Positions 49,522 to 58,918 are shown, counted from the stretch's first letter. The stretch is DNA of 64,000 bases from Pontibacterium sp049599735 (GCA_049599735.1 JBMYOX010000006.1:1-64000), one strand, 5' to 3'. Numbers and translations are program-made. The notes: generated from the sequence alone by a model not told the origin.

Positions 49522-50550
49522 TTAGTCCATTTCACCGCACAGGTTTTGTTGCATCAGCGATACCACCTGGCCGTGATCAGATCCTGCTGCCAGCAGCGTA
49601 TGCAGTTTGCAGAGGGCGGCTTCAGGGGTCATATCACCCCCGGATAATATGCCCATCCCTGCCTGAGCAGATGAACAGGCGTACGCCCCCTGCACAACAC
49701 TACCCTGAAAGCAGCTACTCAGATTAACCAGCACTTTCCCTTTACCGGCCGCTTCTTCAAGCACATTCATTAAATCACGATTGCTATCCGGTAAGTTGCC
49801 AACGCCGTAGCTCTGAATAATCACACCGCCGGTCTGTTTATTATTGATGATTTTGTCTGCCACAGAAGCAGAAAGGCCCGGATAGATGGGTAACATAACT
49901 ACCGCATCCGGATTGTAATCAAGCGCCCTGAAGGCCGGGTTACCGGCATTGCGAATAAGGGATCGGTGCAGCTCAAAATGAATACCAACCTGACCCAGCC
50001 AGGGGAAGTTAGGTGAGTCAAACGCATCCAGGCCGGTGGCTTTCACTTTACGGCTGCGGTTACCCCGTAACAGGCGGCCGTTAAAGTAAATACAGACCTC
50101 TGGCACATCGTAAAAACCGGCGATCATCAGCGCGGTAATCAGGTTATCCAGGGCATCGTTTCGCAATTGGGATAACGGAATCTGAGAGCCGGTCACAATG
50201 ACTGGTTTGTTGAGTCCCTGTAGCTGAAATGAAAGCGCAGACGCGGTGTAAGCCATAGTGTCCGTGCCGTGTAGCACCACAAAACCATCATAGTCGTCAT
50301 AATGGCAAATCAGTGATTCAGCAATGGCGGTCCAGTCACCGGGCATCAGGTTGGCGCTGTCGATCAGCCGGTCAAATTCGATCAGATCAAAGGCGGGCAG
50401 GCTGTCACGGGCGCTGCTTTCGAGTTTTTTATGTAACAGTGCTTCAAAACCCGCAACCGGCACATAACCCTCAGGGGAAGGGTACATACCAATAGTGCCA
50501 CCGGTATAAATCACCAGAACGCGGGGTTTTTGTTTGTCGGTTGCTGGCAT
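49522..50550 (-). CDS. ansA: L-asparaginase type I (cytoplasmic)
   Basis: A 342-residue amidohydrolase that converts asparagine to aspartate and ammonia. Both catalytic threonine motifs are visible, YTGGTIGMYPS near residue 15 and LHGTDTMAYTASAL near 95. No signal peptide is present, fitting the cytoplasmic AnsA form. AGGAAT precedes the ATG. It is divergent from pyrC and convergent with the PhnA-like gene. Confidence 0.95.
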   Translation of the reverse strand: MPATDKQKPRVLVIYTGGTIGMYPSPEGYVPVAGFEALLHKKLESSARDSLPAFDLIEFDRLIDSANLMPGDWTAIAESLICHYDDYDGFVVLHGTDTMAYTASALSFQLQGLNKPVIVTGSQIPLSQLRNDALDNLITALMIAGFYDVPEVCIYFNGRLLRGNRSRKVKATGLDAFDSPNFPWLGQVGIHFELHRSLIRNAGNPAFRALDYNPDAVVMLPIYPGLSASVADKIINNKQTGGVIIQSYGVGNLPDSNRDLMNVLEEAAGKGKVLVNLSSCFQGSVVQGAYACSSAQAGMGILSGGDMTPEAALCKLHTLLAAGSDHGQVVSLMQQNLCGEMD

Positions 50551-50747
50551 GGATATTCCTTGAATTTGTCTGATTGCGCTTTAGTGGTCCGGATTTGCAG
50601 GCATTGATCGTATTATAAAATGCACCGGTAGTTTCCCCGCTATGCGATACGATATAATAACTCTATATTCTGACACTCGAAACAGGACGCGGATTGTCCC
50701 GTCTGGCGCTTAGCATCCGGTGTCTAAAAGCTTATCCCTGGAGCCGC

Positions 50748-51782
50748 ATGAAAACTTTAACGATTCAAACCCCCGACGACTGGCATCTTCATCTGCGTGA
50801 CGGCGATATGCTGCCTGAAACGGTTGCAGCAACGGCCCGCTGTTTTCATCGTGCCATCGTGATGCCCAACCTGGTACCGCCTGTGACAACCGCTGAAATG
50901 GCGATGTCATACCGTCAGCGTATTTTAGCTGCCCGCCCCGAGGGCAGTAACTTTGAGCCTTTAGTCACTTTATTCCTGACCAACGATACCAGCGCGCAGG
51001 ATATTATCGAAGCCAAAGCGGCTGGTATACTGGCGGCTAAATTGTATCCGGCAGGAGCAACCACCAACTCTGAAGCGGCGGTTAAACAGTTAGAGTCCAT
51101 GTATCCGGTTTTTGAAGTCATGGCCGAGCAGGGCATGCTGCTGCTGGTACACGGTGAAGTGACAGATCATCATATTGATATTTTTGATCGTGAAAAAGAA
51201 TTTATCGATCAGAAAATGGTGCATATCGTTAACCGTTTCCCGAACCTGAAAGTGGTTTTTGAACATATTACAACGGCGGATGCGGCTCAGTTTGTACAAG
51301 GTGCCTCGGATAATATTGCCGCAACCATCACCCCTCAGCATTTATTGTTAAACCGTAATGATTTGCTGGTGGGCGGTGTGCGCCCTCATAACTTCTGCCT
51401 GCCGGTATTAAAACGCAACACCCATCAGGCGGCTTTACGTGAAGCAGTCAAATCGGGCTCGCCGAAGTTTTTCTTAGGCACTGATTCTGCACCTCATGCC
51501 AAAGAAGCTAAGGAAAATGCCTGCGGTTGTGCGGGTTGTTACAGCGCCTGGAGTGCTATCGAGCTTTACGCTCATGTCTTTGAAGAGTTGGGTGTGCTGG
51601 ATAAGCTGGAAGCGTTTGCCAGCCACTACGGTGCAGATTTTTATGGCCAGCCGCGTAATACCACAACGATTACGCTGGTGCGTGAAGACTGGACAATCCC
51701 TGAGCAGATTATCCTGCCCAACGGCAAACCCATAGTACCGTTTTTCGCCGGTGAAACTGTGCATTGGAAAGTGCAGGCTTAA
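50748..51782 (+). CDS. pyrC: Dihydroorotase
   Basis: A 344-residue zinc enzyme of pyrimidine synthesis that closes carbamoyl-aspartate to dihydroorotate. It is of the short class II type. Metal ligands are in DWHLHLRDG and the carbamylated lysine in AAKLYPAGATTNS. VHGEVTD, FEHITT and GTDSAPHAKEAKE provide the remaining ligands and the catalytic Asp. The ATG at 50748 has GGAG four to five bases upstream and gives MKTLTIQTPDDWH, as in relatives; the frame is open further upstream. Confidence 0.96.
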   Translation: MKTLTIQTPDDWHLHLRDGDMLPETVAATARCFHRAIVMPNLVPPVTTAEMAMSYRQRILAARPEGSNFEPLVTLFLTNDTSAQDIIEAKAAGILAAKLYPAGATTNSEAAVKQLESMYPVFEVMAEQGMLLLVHGEVTDHHIDIFDREKEFIDQKMVHIVNRFPNLKVVFEHITTADAAQFVQGASDNIAATITPQHLLLNRNDLLVGGVRPHNFCLPVLKRNTHQAALREAVKSGSPKFFLGTDSAPHAKEAKENACGCAGCYSAWSAIELYAHVFEELGVLDKLEAFASHYGADFYGQPRNTTTITLVREDWTIPEQIILPNGKPIVPFFAGETVHWKVQA

Positions 51783-51826
51783 AGTGGGCTTTTAATCCAA
51801 ATTGGGGCTTGCAGTGAGAAGTATCA

Positions 51827-51857
51827 CTATCCGCTTTGTATCGTGCAAAGCGGATAG
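51827..51857. terminator. Hairpin between convergent pyrC and lrgB
   Basis: CTATCCGCTTTG (51827-51838) and CAAAGCGGATAG (51846-51857) form a perfect 12-bp stem with a seven-base loop. No T-run follows on either strand, but the position 45 bases after pyrC suits a transcript end. Confidence 0.5.
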
Positions 51858-51943
51858 AGCACCTGCCTTTAGTCCTGTGAGGCTTGGGCAGGGCACTGTT
51901 TTCTATTACGTCTTATAAATCAAAGCGATAACCAGCGCGGTTG

Positions 51944-52675
51944 TTAAACCGGTAGCCAGGTCCAGATAAGCGGTAGAAACAGGGCGCTGAAGATGCCGGT
52001 GAGCCCCATGCCTAAGGAGGCAAAGGCCCCGCAGACAGCACTCATTTCAAAGGCACGCACTGTGCCGATGGCGTGTCCGTTGATACCTAATACCAGACCA
52101 ATAATACGCTCATCTTTTATATTCAGCTGTTTTGCCAGCAATTCAACAAAGAGCACCGCAACCACGCCGGTGATCAGCAAACCACCCATCATAATCGGGA
52201 TAGATCCCCCAAGTTGTTCGGTGATACTGATGGCAATGGGGGCGGTGACAGACTTAGCGACCACTGAGGCCAGTACTTCGGTTGATGCACCAGCCCATTT
52301 GGCAATTAACAGGGCGTAAATGGCTGCCAATGCTGCCGCAATGGGCAGGGTGACAAGGATTTGTTTCCAGAAAGCCCGAATATGGTGTAACTGCCGATAT
52401 AAGGGCACACCCAAAGCAACCGTGACAGGGCCGAGCATCAGGGTAAGCCAGGTGGCCCCTTGCTGATAATTCTTATAATCAATCGAGAAGACGGCCAGCA
52501 TGGAAGCCAGCAGTAGGGAGGCCAGCAACATGGTTGGGCACCAGATGGGCTGGCGCATCAGGCGAAAGAGAAAACTGCCTGCAAAGTAGGCACTTAAGGT
52601 CAGCGCGATAGAGATCAGCGGGGTTGAAAACAGGTGTGGCCATAAGTCCTGATAACGTGTGGCAATCTCATTCAT
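51944..52675 (-). CDS. lrgB: LrgB/CidB family membrane protein
   Basis: A 243-residue protein with about seven membrane helices. Conserved LLASKSVTAPIAISITEQLGG appears here as VVAKSVTAPIAISITEQLGG, and HAIGTVRAFEMSAVCGAFASL is the second family block. LrgAB/CidAB act as holin/antiholin-like pairs in firmicutes and as transporters for pyruvate or glycolate in other organisms. The role in this bacterium is open. Its start overlaps the end of lrgA by eight bases. Confidence 0.9.
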   Translation of the reverse strand: MNEIATRYQDLWPHLFSTPLISIALTLSAYFAGSFLFRLMRQPIWCPTMLLASLLLASMLAVFSIDYKNYQQGATWLTLMLGPVTVALGVPLYRQLHHIRAFWKQILVTLPIAAALAAIYALLIAKWAGASTEVLASVVAKSVTAPIAISITEQLGGSIPIMMGGLLITGVVAVLFVELLAKQLNIKDERIIGLVLGINGHAIGTVRAFEMSAVCGAFASLGMGLTGIFSALFLPLIWTWLPV

Positions 52676-53027
52676 GGTTATCAGCCTTTTGTTCTACTGG
52701 TGTTAAAGCACGCATCAGTAAGAGGCTGGTTAACACACTGAACAAAGTGCCCAGAATCATGGCAAGGCTGATAATGACCCAAAGCTCCAGTGTATTGCTG
52801 CTGAGAAAAAAGACCCCGGCGACACCGGGCATAATAAAAATAATCAGAACAGAGATCAGCTGTTGACTGGCATTCACCAGGTCTGCTTCTACGTTACGGC
52901 TTAGCATCAGCCACAGGGTGAGTAGCAACATGCCGATCACGCTGCCACTGACCGGCAAAGCGAGCAGAAAACTGATCGATTCACCGAGCAGAAAAAATAA
53001 CGTAAATAAAAGAAAGCCACGCAGCAT
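52668..53027 (-). CDS. lrgA: LrgA/CidA family membrane protein
   Basis: A 119-residue protein with four helices and the family motif ALPVSGSVIGMLLLTLWLML (shortened). It pairs with LrgB encoded just downstream. It lies 31 bases after modF on the same strand. Confidence 0.9.
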   Translation of the reverse strand: MLRGFLLFTLFFLLGESISFLLALPVSGSVIGMLLLTLWLMLSRNVEADLVNASQQLISVLIIFIMPGVAGVFFLSSNTLELWVIISLAMILGTLFSVLTSLLLMRALTPVEQKADNHE

Positions 53028-53058
53028 GGGAAATCCCGGTTCTGTTATCGGTAGGGTT

Positions 53059-54477
53059 TTACCGCTTTTCTAATGCCAGATAATTGTCGATGCCTTTGAT
53101 CTGATCTTCCGGGTGGTGATTTACATAAAGTACCGACGTCTCGCTTCCGGCGCAGATTTTTTCGATCAGCGCTAATACCAACTGACGGTTCATGTCATCC
53201 AGGCCCAGACAAGGCTCATCGAGGATCAGCAGCGGCGGGTGTTTCACCATCGCCCGGGCGATCAGTAACAGGCGCTGGTCACCGTAGGACAGTTTGTTGA
53301 AGGGTGTATCCGCACGATCAGTCATGCCCAGCAGGGCCAGCCATTCGTCGGCGATCTGCTTCTGCTTATCGGTGGCTTTAGTATACAGACCGATGCTGTC
53401 GTAGAAACCGGAGATAATCACGTTACGCAGGCCGGTACCGACTTTGTATTCCCATTGCAAGGCGGTGGAAACGTAGCCGATAAACTGTTTGATCTGCCAG
53501 ATGCTTTCCCCGCTGCCACGCTTGAAGCCAAAGACAAAAATATCGTTCACATAACACTGGGGATGGTCGCCGGTGATCAGTGACAGCAGGCCGGTTTTAC
53601 CGCTGCCATTGGGGCCGCTTAGCTGCCAGTGCTGGTTACGTTCGATGGTCCAGTCCAGTGAATCGATAATACGGTGGCCATCATAAGTAATGTTGATGCT
53701 GTTCAGGCGTACCAGCGGTTGTGTTGGATCCAGGCGTGGAATGTCATTCTCAGGATCGGCTGCTGGGGCGGCTAGATCGGTGGTCTTCAGGTGCAGCAGT
53801 TTGTACAGTTCGTTGTAGGCGTTGCTGTCATTGCGGTCAATCTGATGTTGCAGACGGCCATGATCAACGTAAGCGATATGGGTGATGAAATCCGGGAACT
53901 CATCAAAACGGTTGAGTACCAGCACCATCGGCACGGTTTCAACCAGTGTCGCCAGATACTGTTGCAGCATCTCCAGCGTGTGGGCATCCAGTCCGTCGAA
54001 AGGTTCGTCCAGAATCAGCAGATCCGGTTCGCTGGCCAGCGCGCGGATCAGCATCACTTTACGGGATTCACCGGTGGACAGCTTGCGGAATGAGCGATCA
54101 ATCAGGGTATCGAGCTTAAACATCGTCACCAGCTGATTCACCAGCTTTGGGTTACGACCGTCTTCACTGAGAATCTCGTGTACCGGGGTACCTTCAGAGA
54201 TAACGTCCATAATATCGGCGTCATCTTTTTTACGTTCGCGCTCGATCAGCTCGGCCTGTGCCTCAAAGGAGACCAGGCCCACTTTTGCCGGAACACCTTC
54301 CAGATTGCCGGAAACATGCTCACCGGTACCGGCGAGAATGGCTGCTAACGCCGATTTACCCGAACCGTTCGCACCGGTAATGACCCAGTGCTGGCTAGCA
54401 TCGAGTCGCCAGTTGATCTCATCCAGTTGAAAACGGTCATCAAAATTTACGGTCAGGTTGTCCAGACGAATGTTCAT
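53059..54477 (-). CDS. modF: ModF-like twin ATP-binding cassette protein
   Basis: A 472-residue protein made of two ABC ATPase domains and no membrane part. Domain 1 has GANGSGKSALAA, the signature LSTGESRKVML and LILDEPFDGLD. Domain 2 has GPNGSGKTGLLS, LSYGDQRLLLI and LILDEPCLGLD. The whole follows Escherichia ModF (PhrA), named for its place after mod genes. No molybdate genes are near here, so the molybdate link is by homology only. It lies between ilvC, which has its own terminator, and lrgA. Confidence 0.85.
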   Translation of the reverse strand: MNIRLDNLTVNFDDRFQLDEINWRLDASQHWVITGANGSGKSALAAILAGTGEHVSGNLEGVPAKVGLVSFEAQAELIERERKKDDADIMDVISEGTPVHEILSEDGRNPKLVNQLVTMFKLDTLIDRSFRKLSTGESRKVMLIRALASEPDLLILDEPFDGLDAHTLEMLQQYLATLVETVPMVLVLNRFDEFPDFITHIAYVDHGRLQHQIDRNDSNAYNELYKLLHLKTTDLAAPAADPENDIPRLDPTQPLVRLNSINITYDGHRIIDSLDWTIERNQHWQLSGPNGSGKTGLLSLITGDHPQCYVNDIFVFGFKRGSGESIWQIKQFIGYVSTALQWEYKVGTGLRNVIISGFYDSIGLYTKATDKQKQIADEWLALLGMTDRADTPFNKLSYGDQRLLLIARAMVKHPPLLILDEPCLGLDDMNRQLVLALIEKICAGSETSVLYVNHHPEDQIKGIDNYLALEKR

Positions 54478-54543
54478 AGGTATCGGTTATCCGGCATTAG
54501 CTTAAATAGGGTGTTGCGTTAGGGGCTTTACAAAAAGAAAGCT

Positions 54544-54575
54544 AAAAAAAAGGCCAGGAGATGAGTCCCGGCCTT
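54544..54575 (-). terminator. Rho-independent terminator of ilvC
   Basis: On the minus strand AAGGCC and GGCCTT arms enclose a 14-base loop and are followed by a run of T. It lies 35 bases after the ilvC stop. Confidence 0.85.
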
Positions 54576-54580
54576 CTGTT

Positions 54581-54600
54581 ACCTGTAACAAGTTACAGGT
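54581..54600. other. Second palindrome directly after ilvC
   Basis: ACCTGTAAC and GTTACAGGT form a hairpin between the ilvC stop and its terminator, perhaps protecting the 3' end of the message. Confidence 0.5.
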
Positions 54601-54610
54601 GAGATCGAAA

Positions 54611-56086
54611 TCAAACGATCTTCTTCATGTCAGCCATGTGGCCACGCAGGGTCGTACCAATCGCTTCAACCGGGTGAGCGCGCAGTGCAGCGTTCACTTC
54701 GATCAGGCGAGCGTTGTCTACGCCAGTGTCTTCCAGGTCCAGACCTTTACCGATAACGTCGGTTTTGATGTCCTTCATGAAGTCAGCCAGCAGCGGCAGA
54801 CAGGCGTGGTTGTACAGGTAGCAACCGTATTCAGCCGTATCGGAGATAGTTGCGTTCATCTCGTACAGTTTCTTACGTGCAATGGTGTTAGCAATCAGCG
54901 GCGTTTCATGCAGAGACTCGTAGTAGGCAGAGTCAGCAATGATGCCAGCAGCCGTCATGGTTTCGAAGGCCAGCTCAACACCCGCTTTAACCATAGCAAC
55001 CATCAGGATGCCGTGATCGAAGTATTCCTGCTCGGAGATTTCTACATCGCCCGCTGGCGTTTTCTCGAAAGCGGTTTCAGCCGTTTCTGCGCGCCAGCCC
55101 AGCAGGTTAACGTCATCGTTAGCCCAATCTTCCATCATAACGCGGGAGAAAGTGCCATCGATGATGTCGTCCTGGTGCTTGTTGTACAGCGGACGCATGA
55201 TCACTTTCAGCTCTTCAGACAGATCAAATGCTTTGATCTTAGCCGGGTTAGACAGGCGATCCAGCATGTTGGTCACGCCGCCGTATTTCAGGGCTTCAGT
55301 GACAGTTTCCCAACCGAACTGAATCAGTTTGGATGCATAACCAGGCTCGATACCTTCTTCAACCATCTTGTCGAAGCACAACAGGGAACCAGTCTGCAGC
55401 ATACCGCACAGGATAGTCTGCTCACCCATCAGGTCGGACTTAACTTCAGCGATGAAAGAGGACATCAGAACGCCCGCTTTGTGACCGCCGGTACCAACAG
55501 CGTAAGCCTTAGCCAGTGCCAGACCTTCGCCTTTAGGGTCGTTGTCTTCGTGAACAGCGATCAGCGTTGGTACACCGAAGCCACGTACGTATTCGTTACG
55601 TACTTCAGAACCCGGGCACTTAGGTGCAACCATGATAACAGTCAGGTCGTCACGGATTTTCATGCCTTCTTCAACGATGTTAAAACCGTGAGAGTAAGAC
55701 AGACAAGCGCCTTCTTTCATCAGCGGCATAACAGCGTTTACAACAGCGGTGTGCTGCTTATCAGGTGTCAGGTTCAGAACCACGTCAGCCGTTGGGATCA
55801 GCTCTTCATAAGTACCTACAACAAAACCGTTTTCAGTCGCGTTTTTCCAGGACTGACGCTTTTCAGCAATAGCTGCTTCACGCAGGGTGTAAGAAACATC
55901 ACAGCCGCTGTCACGCAGGTTCATACCCTGAGCCAGACCCTGTGCACCACAACCGATAACAACCATTTTTTTGCCTTTCAGCGCGTCTACGCCGTCAGGG
56001 AATTCAGAAATGTCCATGAAACGACATTTAGCGAGTTGTTCCAGCTGCTCACGCAGTGGCAGGGTGTTGAAGTAGTTATTAGACAT
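54611..56086 (-). CDS. ilvC: Ketol-acid reductoisomerase, class II
   Basis: This 491-residue NADPH enzyme of branched-chain amino acid synthesis rearranges and reduces acetolactate and acetohydroxybutyrate. The nucleotide site is VVIGCGAQGLAQGMNLRDSG, and magnesium ligands are in the doubled C-terminal knotted domains (for example EVKSDLMGEQTILCG). The length equals the Escherichia class II form. The ATG at 56086 is chosen to give MSNNYFNTLPLREQL. Its codon use is visibly more biased than its neighbours', as in highly expressed genes, and leaves a long open frame on the other strand. It has its own promoter and terminator. Confidence 0.97.
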   Translation of the reverse strand: MSNNYFNTLPLREQLEQLAKCRFMDISEFPDGVDALKGKKMVVIGCGAQGLAQGMNLRDSGCDVSYTLREAAIAEKRQSWKNATENGFVVGTYEELIPTADVVLNLTPDKQHTAVVNAVMPLMKEGACLSYSHGFNIVEEGMKIRDDLTVIMVAPKCPGSEVRNEYVRGFGVPTLIAVHEDNDPKGEGLALAKAYAVGTGGHKAGVLMSSFIAEVKSDLMGEQTILCGMLQTGSLLCFDKMVEEGIEPGYASKLIQFGWETVTEALKYGGVTNMLDRLSNPAKIKAFDLSEELKVIMRPLYNKHQDDIIDGTFSRVMMEDWANDDVNLLGWRAETAETAFEKTPAGDVEISEQEYFDHGILMVAMVKAGVELAFETMTAAGIIADSAYYESLHETPLIANTIARKKLYEMNATISDTAEYGCYLYNHACLPLLADFMKDIKTDVIGKGLDLEDTGVDNARLIEVNAALRAHPVEAIGTTLRGHMADMKKIV

Positions 56087-56171
56087 TGCTGAATATTTCC
56101 ATTTGTATAAATAAGTGCCTGTAATGTACAAACACAAAAAATTATCTGTTTTATAGCGAAAAAATCGTTGT

Positions 56172-56205
56172 GCAGCCCCTTCAGGCAGTATGCCCTTTAC
56201 GCTGC
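56172..56205 (-). other. Foldable segment of the ilvC leader
   Basis: On the minus strand GCAGC and GCTGC arms enclose an inner hairpin GGCA-TAC-TGCC. A run of six T follows about seven bases later. It could be an attenuation or regulatory RNA structure in a leader of about 140 bases; no leader peptide rich in branched-chain codons is evident. Confidence 0.35.
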
Positions 56206-56229
56206 AATTTTCGCTGTATCAACAAGCGC

Positions 56230-56245
56230 TGTACTATACAGTACA
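56230..56245. promoter_or_regulatory. Inverted repeat overlapping the ilvC -10
   Basis: TGTACT-ATAC-AGTACA is a perfect 6-bp inverted repeat centred on the predicted -10. A repressor bound here would block ilvC. The regulator is unknown. Confidence 0.55.
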
Positions 56246-56260
56246 AGGCAGGCAGGACAA
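56233..56260 (-). promoter_or_regulatory. ilvC promoter
   Basis: On the minus strand TTGTCC (56255-56260) and TATAGT (56233-56238) are 16 bases apart, a strong sigma-70 match. Transcription would begin near 56226. Confidence 0.65.
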
Positions 56261-56452
56261 GAAAGTGTACAGCCCGAATACAAAGCTATTTCGCCAGTTT
56301 ATAGAGCCATTTTAGCGAAAGCAGAGTCTTGCGTATATTGATATATATTCAATACTGTATTGCGATATATGGAATTATAAGGGCGGTTCTGTTCCAATCC
56401 TTGCCCAGGCATCCACAAAAGGTCATACAACAGACCCACAGGAATTAGACGC

Positions 56453-57532
56453 ATGACAGCTCCCTTAATGAAAGCGATTGTTACTACCGGCAATGGCGGA
56501 TACGAAAAACTGGTTTTTAAAGACGTGGCTATGCCTGAAGTATCAGAAGGTGAAGTACTGGTTAAAGTGCTGGCTGCCGGTGTGAATAACACGGAGATTA
56601 ATACAAGACTGGGCTGGTATTCCTCTTCGGTGAGTGATTCCACCAATGAAACTGCAGAGGAAGCCTTAAGCCCGGAGCATACAGATGGTGGCTGGAATAA
56701 AGAGACCCCTTTTCCTTTTATTCAGGGCACTGACTGCTGTGGCCAGGTGGTGAGTGCCGTTGATGATGAGGGCAGCGGCCTTGTGGGTCAGCGGGTATTA
56801 ATTCGTCCCTGCATTCGTGAAAACGGCTTTGATTCACTGGATAATATCTGGATGGGATCTGATTTTAACGGTGCTTTTGCGCAGTATGTGAAAGTGCGGG
56901 CCAGTGAAGTGTTTCCTATTACTTGTAACTGGACAGATGCGGAGCTGGGTTCGATCCCCTGTGCGTACGGTACGGCTGAAAACATGCTGCACAAGGCTGA
57001 TCTGAAAGCGGGAGAAACCGTACTGGTTACCGGTGCATCCGGCGGTGTGGGCTCTGCAACGGTACAACTGGCTAAGCGCAGAGGGGCGAGGGTGGTTGCG
57101 ATTGCCGGAGAAGAGAAACATGATGCGGTCGCGCAGTTGGGTGCTGATCAGCTATCAGGCCGCTCGGCAAACCTGTTATCAGAGTTGGGGGAGCAGTCTG
57201 TAGACCTGGTCGTGGATAACGTCGCAGGTGATGGATTTCCGGTAATGCTCAAGCTTCTGAAACGTGGTGGCAGGCTGGTTTCTTCAGGTGCGATTGCAGG
57301 CCCGGTGGTGGCTCTGGATATGCGTGATATGTATCTGAAAAATATCACCTTAATTGGCACTACGGCATGGGATGAACCTGTGTTCCCAAATCTGGTGCGT
57401 TATATTGAGCAGGGAGAAATCCAACCTGTGGTGGCTAAAACGTTTCCACTGTCTGCTATCGCCGATGCGCAAACAGAGTTTCTGGCGAAAAAGCATGTGG
57501 GGAAGTTTGTACTGATTCCGCCAGCCGGTTAA
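56453..57532 (+). CDS. MDR-family (zinc-type) oxidoreductase
   Basis: A 359-residue medium-chain dehydrogenase/reductase. It has a GroES-like domain (GEVLVKVLAAGVNNTEINTR) and a Rossmann domain with VLVTGASGGVGSATVQLAKR. The usual structural zinc cysteine cluster is not seen, so it probably belongs to a zinc-poor or quinone-oxidoreductase-like branch. Substrate is unknown. It is divergent from ilvC and followed by a glutathione transferase gene on the same strand. Confidence 0.85.
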   Translation: MTAPLMKAIVTTGNGGYEKLVFKDVAMPEVSEGEVLVKVLAAGVNNTEINTRLGWYSSSVSDSTNETAEEALSPEHTDGGWNKETPFPFIQGTDCCGQVVSAVDDEGSGLVGQRVLIRPCIRENGFDSLDNIWMGSDFNGAFAQYVKVRASEVFPITCNWTDAELGSIPCAYGTAENMLHKADLKAGETVLVTGASGGVGSATVQLAKRRGARVVAIAGEEKHDAVAQLGADQLSGRSANLLSELGEQSVDLVVDNVAGDGFPVMLKLLKRGGRLVSSGAIAGPVVALDMRDMYLKNITLIGTTAWDEPVFPNLVRYIEQGEIQPVVAKTFPLSAIADAQTEFLAKKHVGKFVLIPPAG

Positions 57533-57628
57533 TCCGGTTCTGGTCCATCATTCCATAAACCTGATTCGCAGGCAGGGTAATCATGTTGATGCGGGTTGCT
57601 ACACACAGTAAGAGTAAGCAGATTATTT

Positions 57629-58270
57629 ATGGCAGCTAATACAGCTCAAACAAGCCTTCCCATCCTCTATTCATTTCGCCGTTGCCCTTATGCGATAAGA
57701 GCCCGGTTGGCGATTAGCTACAGTGGTGTTGACGTTGAACACCGGGAGGTTGTGCTTAAAGATAAACCTCAGGCAATGCTGGATATTTCACCTAAAGGCA
57801 CCGTGCCGGTATTACAGTTGGCTGATGGCACGGTAATTGAAGAAAGCCTGGAGATTATGCACTGGGCGCTTGATCAAAAAGATAGCAATGAGTGGCAATC
57901 GCCTGAACAGGCAGGTGTTATTCAGGATCTGATTAAGCAGAATGATACGGCGTTTAAATATTGGTTAGACCGCTACAAATATGCCGACCGTTACCCTGAA
58001 CACCCCATGACTTATTACCGTGACCACTGCGAGCACTGGTTTACCCTGCTGGAGGAAAAGCTGGAGCGACATCAGAGTTTTTTACTTTGTGAGCATTACA
58101 CCCTGGCCGATATGGCACTTTTCCCTTTTGTTCGCCAGTGTGCGCAGGTTGATCGTGCCTGGTTTGACCAGACGGATTACCCTTGTTTGCAAGTCTGGCT
58201 GGATAACTTGCTGGCTTCTGAGTTGTTTATCAGTGTGATGCAAAAACAGCCTCAGTGGAAAGCGCCGTAG
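57629..58270 (+). CDS. Glutathione S-transferase family protein
   Basis: A 213-residue protein with an N-terminal thioredoxin fold holding a glutaredoxin-like CPYA (SFRRCPYAIRARLAI), the cis-proline region GTVPVLQL and ESLEIMHWAL, then a helical C-terminal domain (HYTLADMALFPFVRQ). The reactive cysteine suggests thiol transfer or deglutathionylation more than conjugation. The ATG at 57629 is preferred; the frame is open to a TTG 11 codons earlier. Confidence 0.88.
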   Translation: MAANTAQTSLPILYSFRRCPYAIRARLAISYSGVDVEHREVVLKDKPQAMLDISPKGTVPVLQLADGTVIEESLEIMHWALDQKDSNEWQSPEQAGVIQDLIKQNDTAFKYWLDRYKYADRYPEHPMTYYRDHCEHWFTLLEEKLERHQSFLLCEHYTLADMALFPFVRQCAQVDRAWFDQTDYPCLQVWLDNLLASELFISVMQKQPQWKAP

Positions 58271-58287
58271 CCGTGAGTTTGTCAGGC

Positions 58288-58905
58288 TCAGGGCACCTGC
58301 ATGCCGTGTTGTACAAACTCAATATGCCCCATGCGTTGCATCCAGGCTTGTACATGGGGGAAGTCATCAAGGTCGATCATCTGCCATTCGTGGCGCATAG
58401 CCCAGGGGTAGATGGCAAAGTCTGCAACAGACAGGTTGTCCTGAAGAATAAACTGTCGGCCGTTCAGACGTTGATCCAGTACACGCCAGAGTCGCTGCGC
58501 TTCGTTGTTATAACGCGCAATCGCATAAGGCACAGGTTCGGGCGCAAAGCGGTTGAAGTGATGAGCCTGACCAAGAAAGGGACCAAAACTGCCCATCTGC
58601 CACATTAACCATTCCATACACTCGATGCGCTCGCGTGGCTCGTCGGGAAAAAACTCCCCGCCTTTTTCAGCCAGATAGAGCAGAATAGCACCACTTTCAA
58701 AAATGCTGATGGTCTCGCCATCGGGGCCTTCATCGTCAACAATGGCGGGAATTTTATTGTTAGGGCTAATGGCCAGAAAAGCCTCGTCAAATTGCTCGTT
58801 ATTGAGGATATCAACCGGGTGTACATTATAGGGTAGACGCAGGGCCTCAAGCATAATGGAAATTTTTCTGCCGTTGGGGGTACCCCAGGTGTAGAGATCA
58901 ATCAT
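58288..58905 (-). CDS. Glutathione S-transferase, YfcG-like
   Basis: A 205-residue protein whose start IDLYTWGTPNGRKISIML matches the Nu-class (YfcG/YghU) transferases, with the threonine-asparagine active-site pair TPNG. ESGAILLYLAEK and NLSVADFAIYPW follow. Studied members have disulfide-bond reductase activity with glutathione. It converges on the other transferase gene with 17 bases between stops. Confidence 0.9.
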   Translation of the reverse strand: MIDLYTWGTPNGRKISIMLEALRLPYNVHPVDILNNEQFDEAFLAISPNNKIPAIVDDEGPDGETISIFESGAILLYLAEKGGEFFPDEPRERIECMEWLMWQMGSFGPFLGQAHHFNRFAPEPVPYAIARYNNEAQRLWRVLDQRLNGRQFILQDNLSVADFAIYPWAMRHEWQMIDLDDFPHVQAWMQRMGHIEFVQHGMQVP

Positions 58906-58918
58906 AACGGTATCCTGC

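Larger units (their letters stand above)
56087..56452. other. Divergent region between ilvC and MDR oxidoreductase
   Basis: 366 bases with the ilvC promoter, its operator-like palindrome and a foldable leader (56160-56210). The right half is AT-rich (around 56330-56390) and should hold the oxidoreductase promoter, though I see no site I can name there. Confidence 0.5.

Noticed and set aside
54599..56092. A 497-codon open frame on the plus strand opposite ilvC
   Set aside because: It mirrors ilvC exactly and arises from the strong codon bias of that gene; its product is low-complexity with no ribosome site or family match.
56230..56245. LexA box at the ilvC promoter (CTGT...ACAG)
   Set aside because: CTGT and ACAG are only five bases apart here, whereas the LexA consensus has eight between them.
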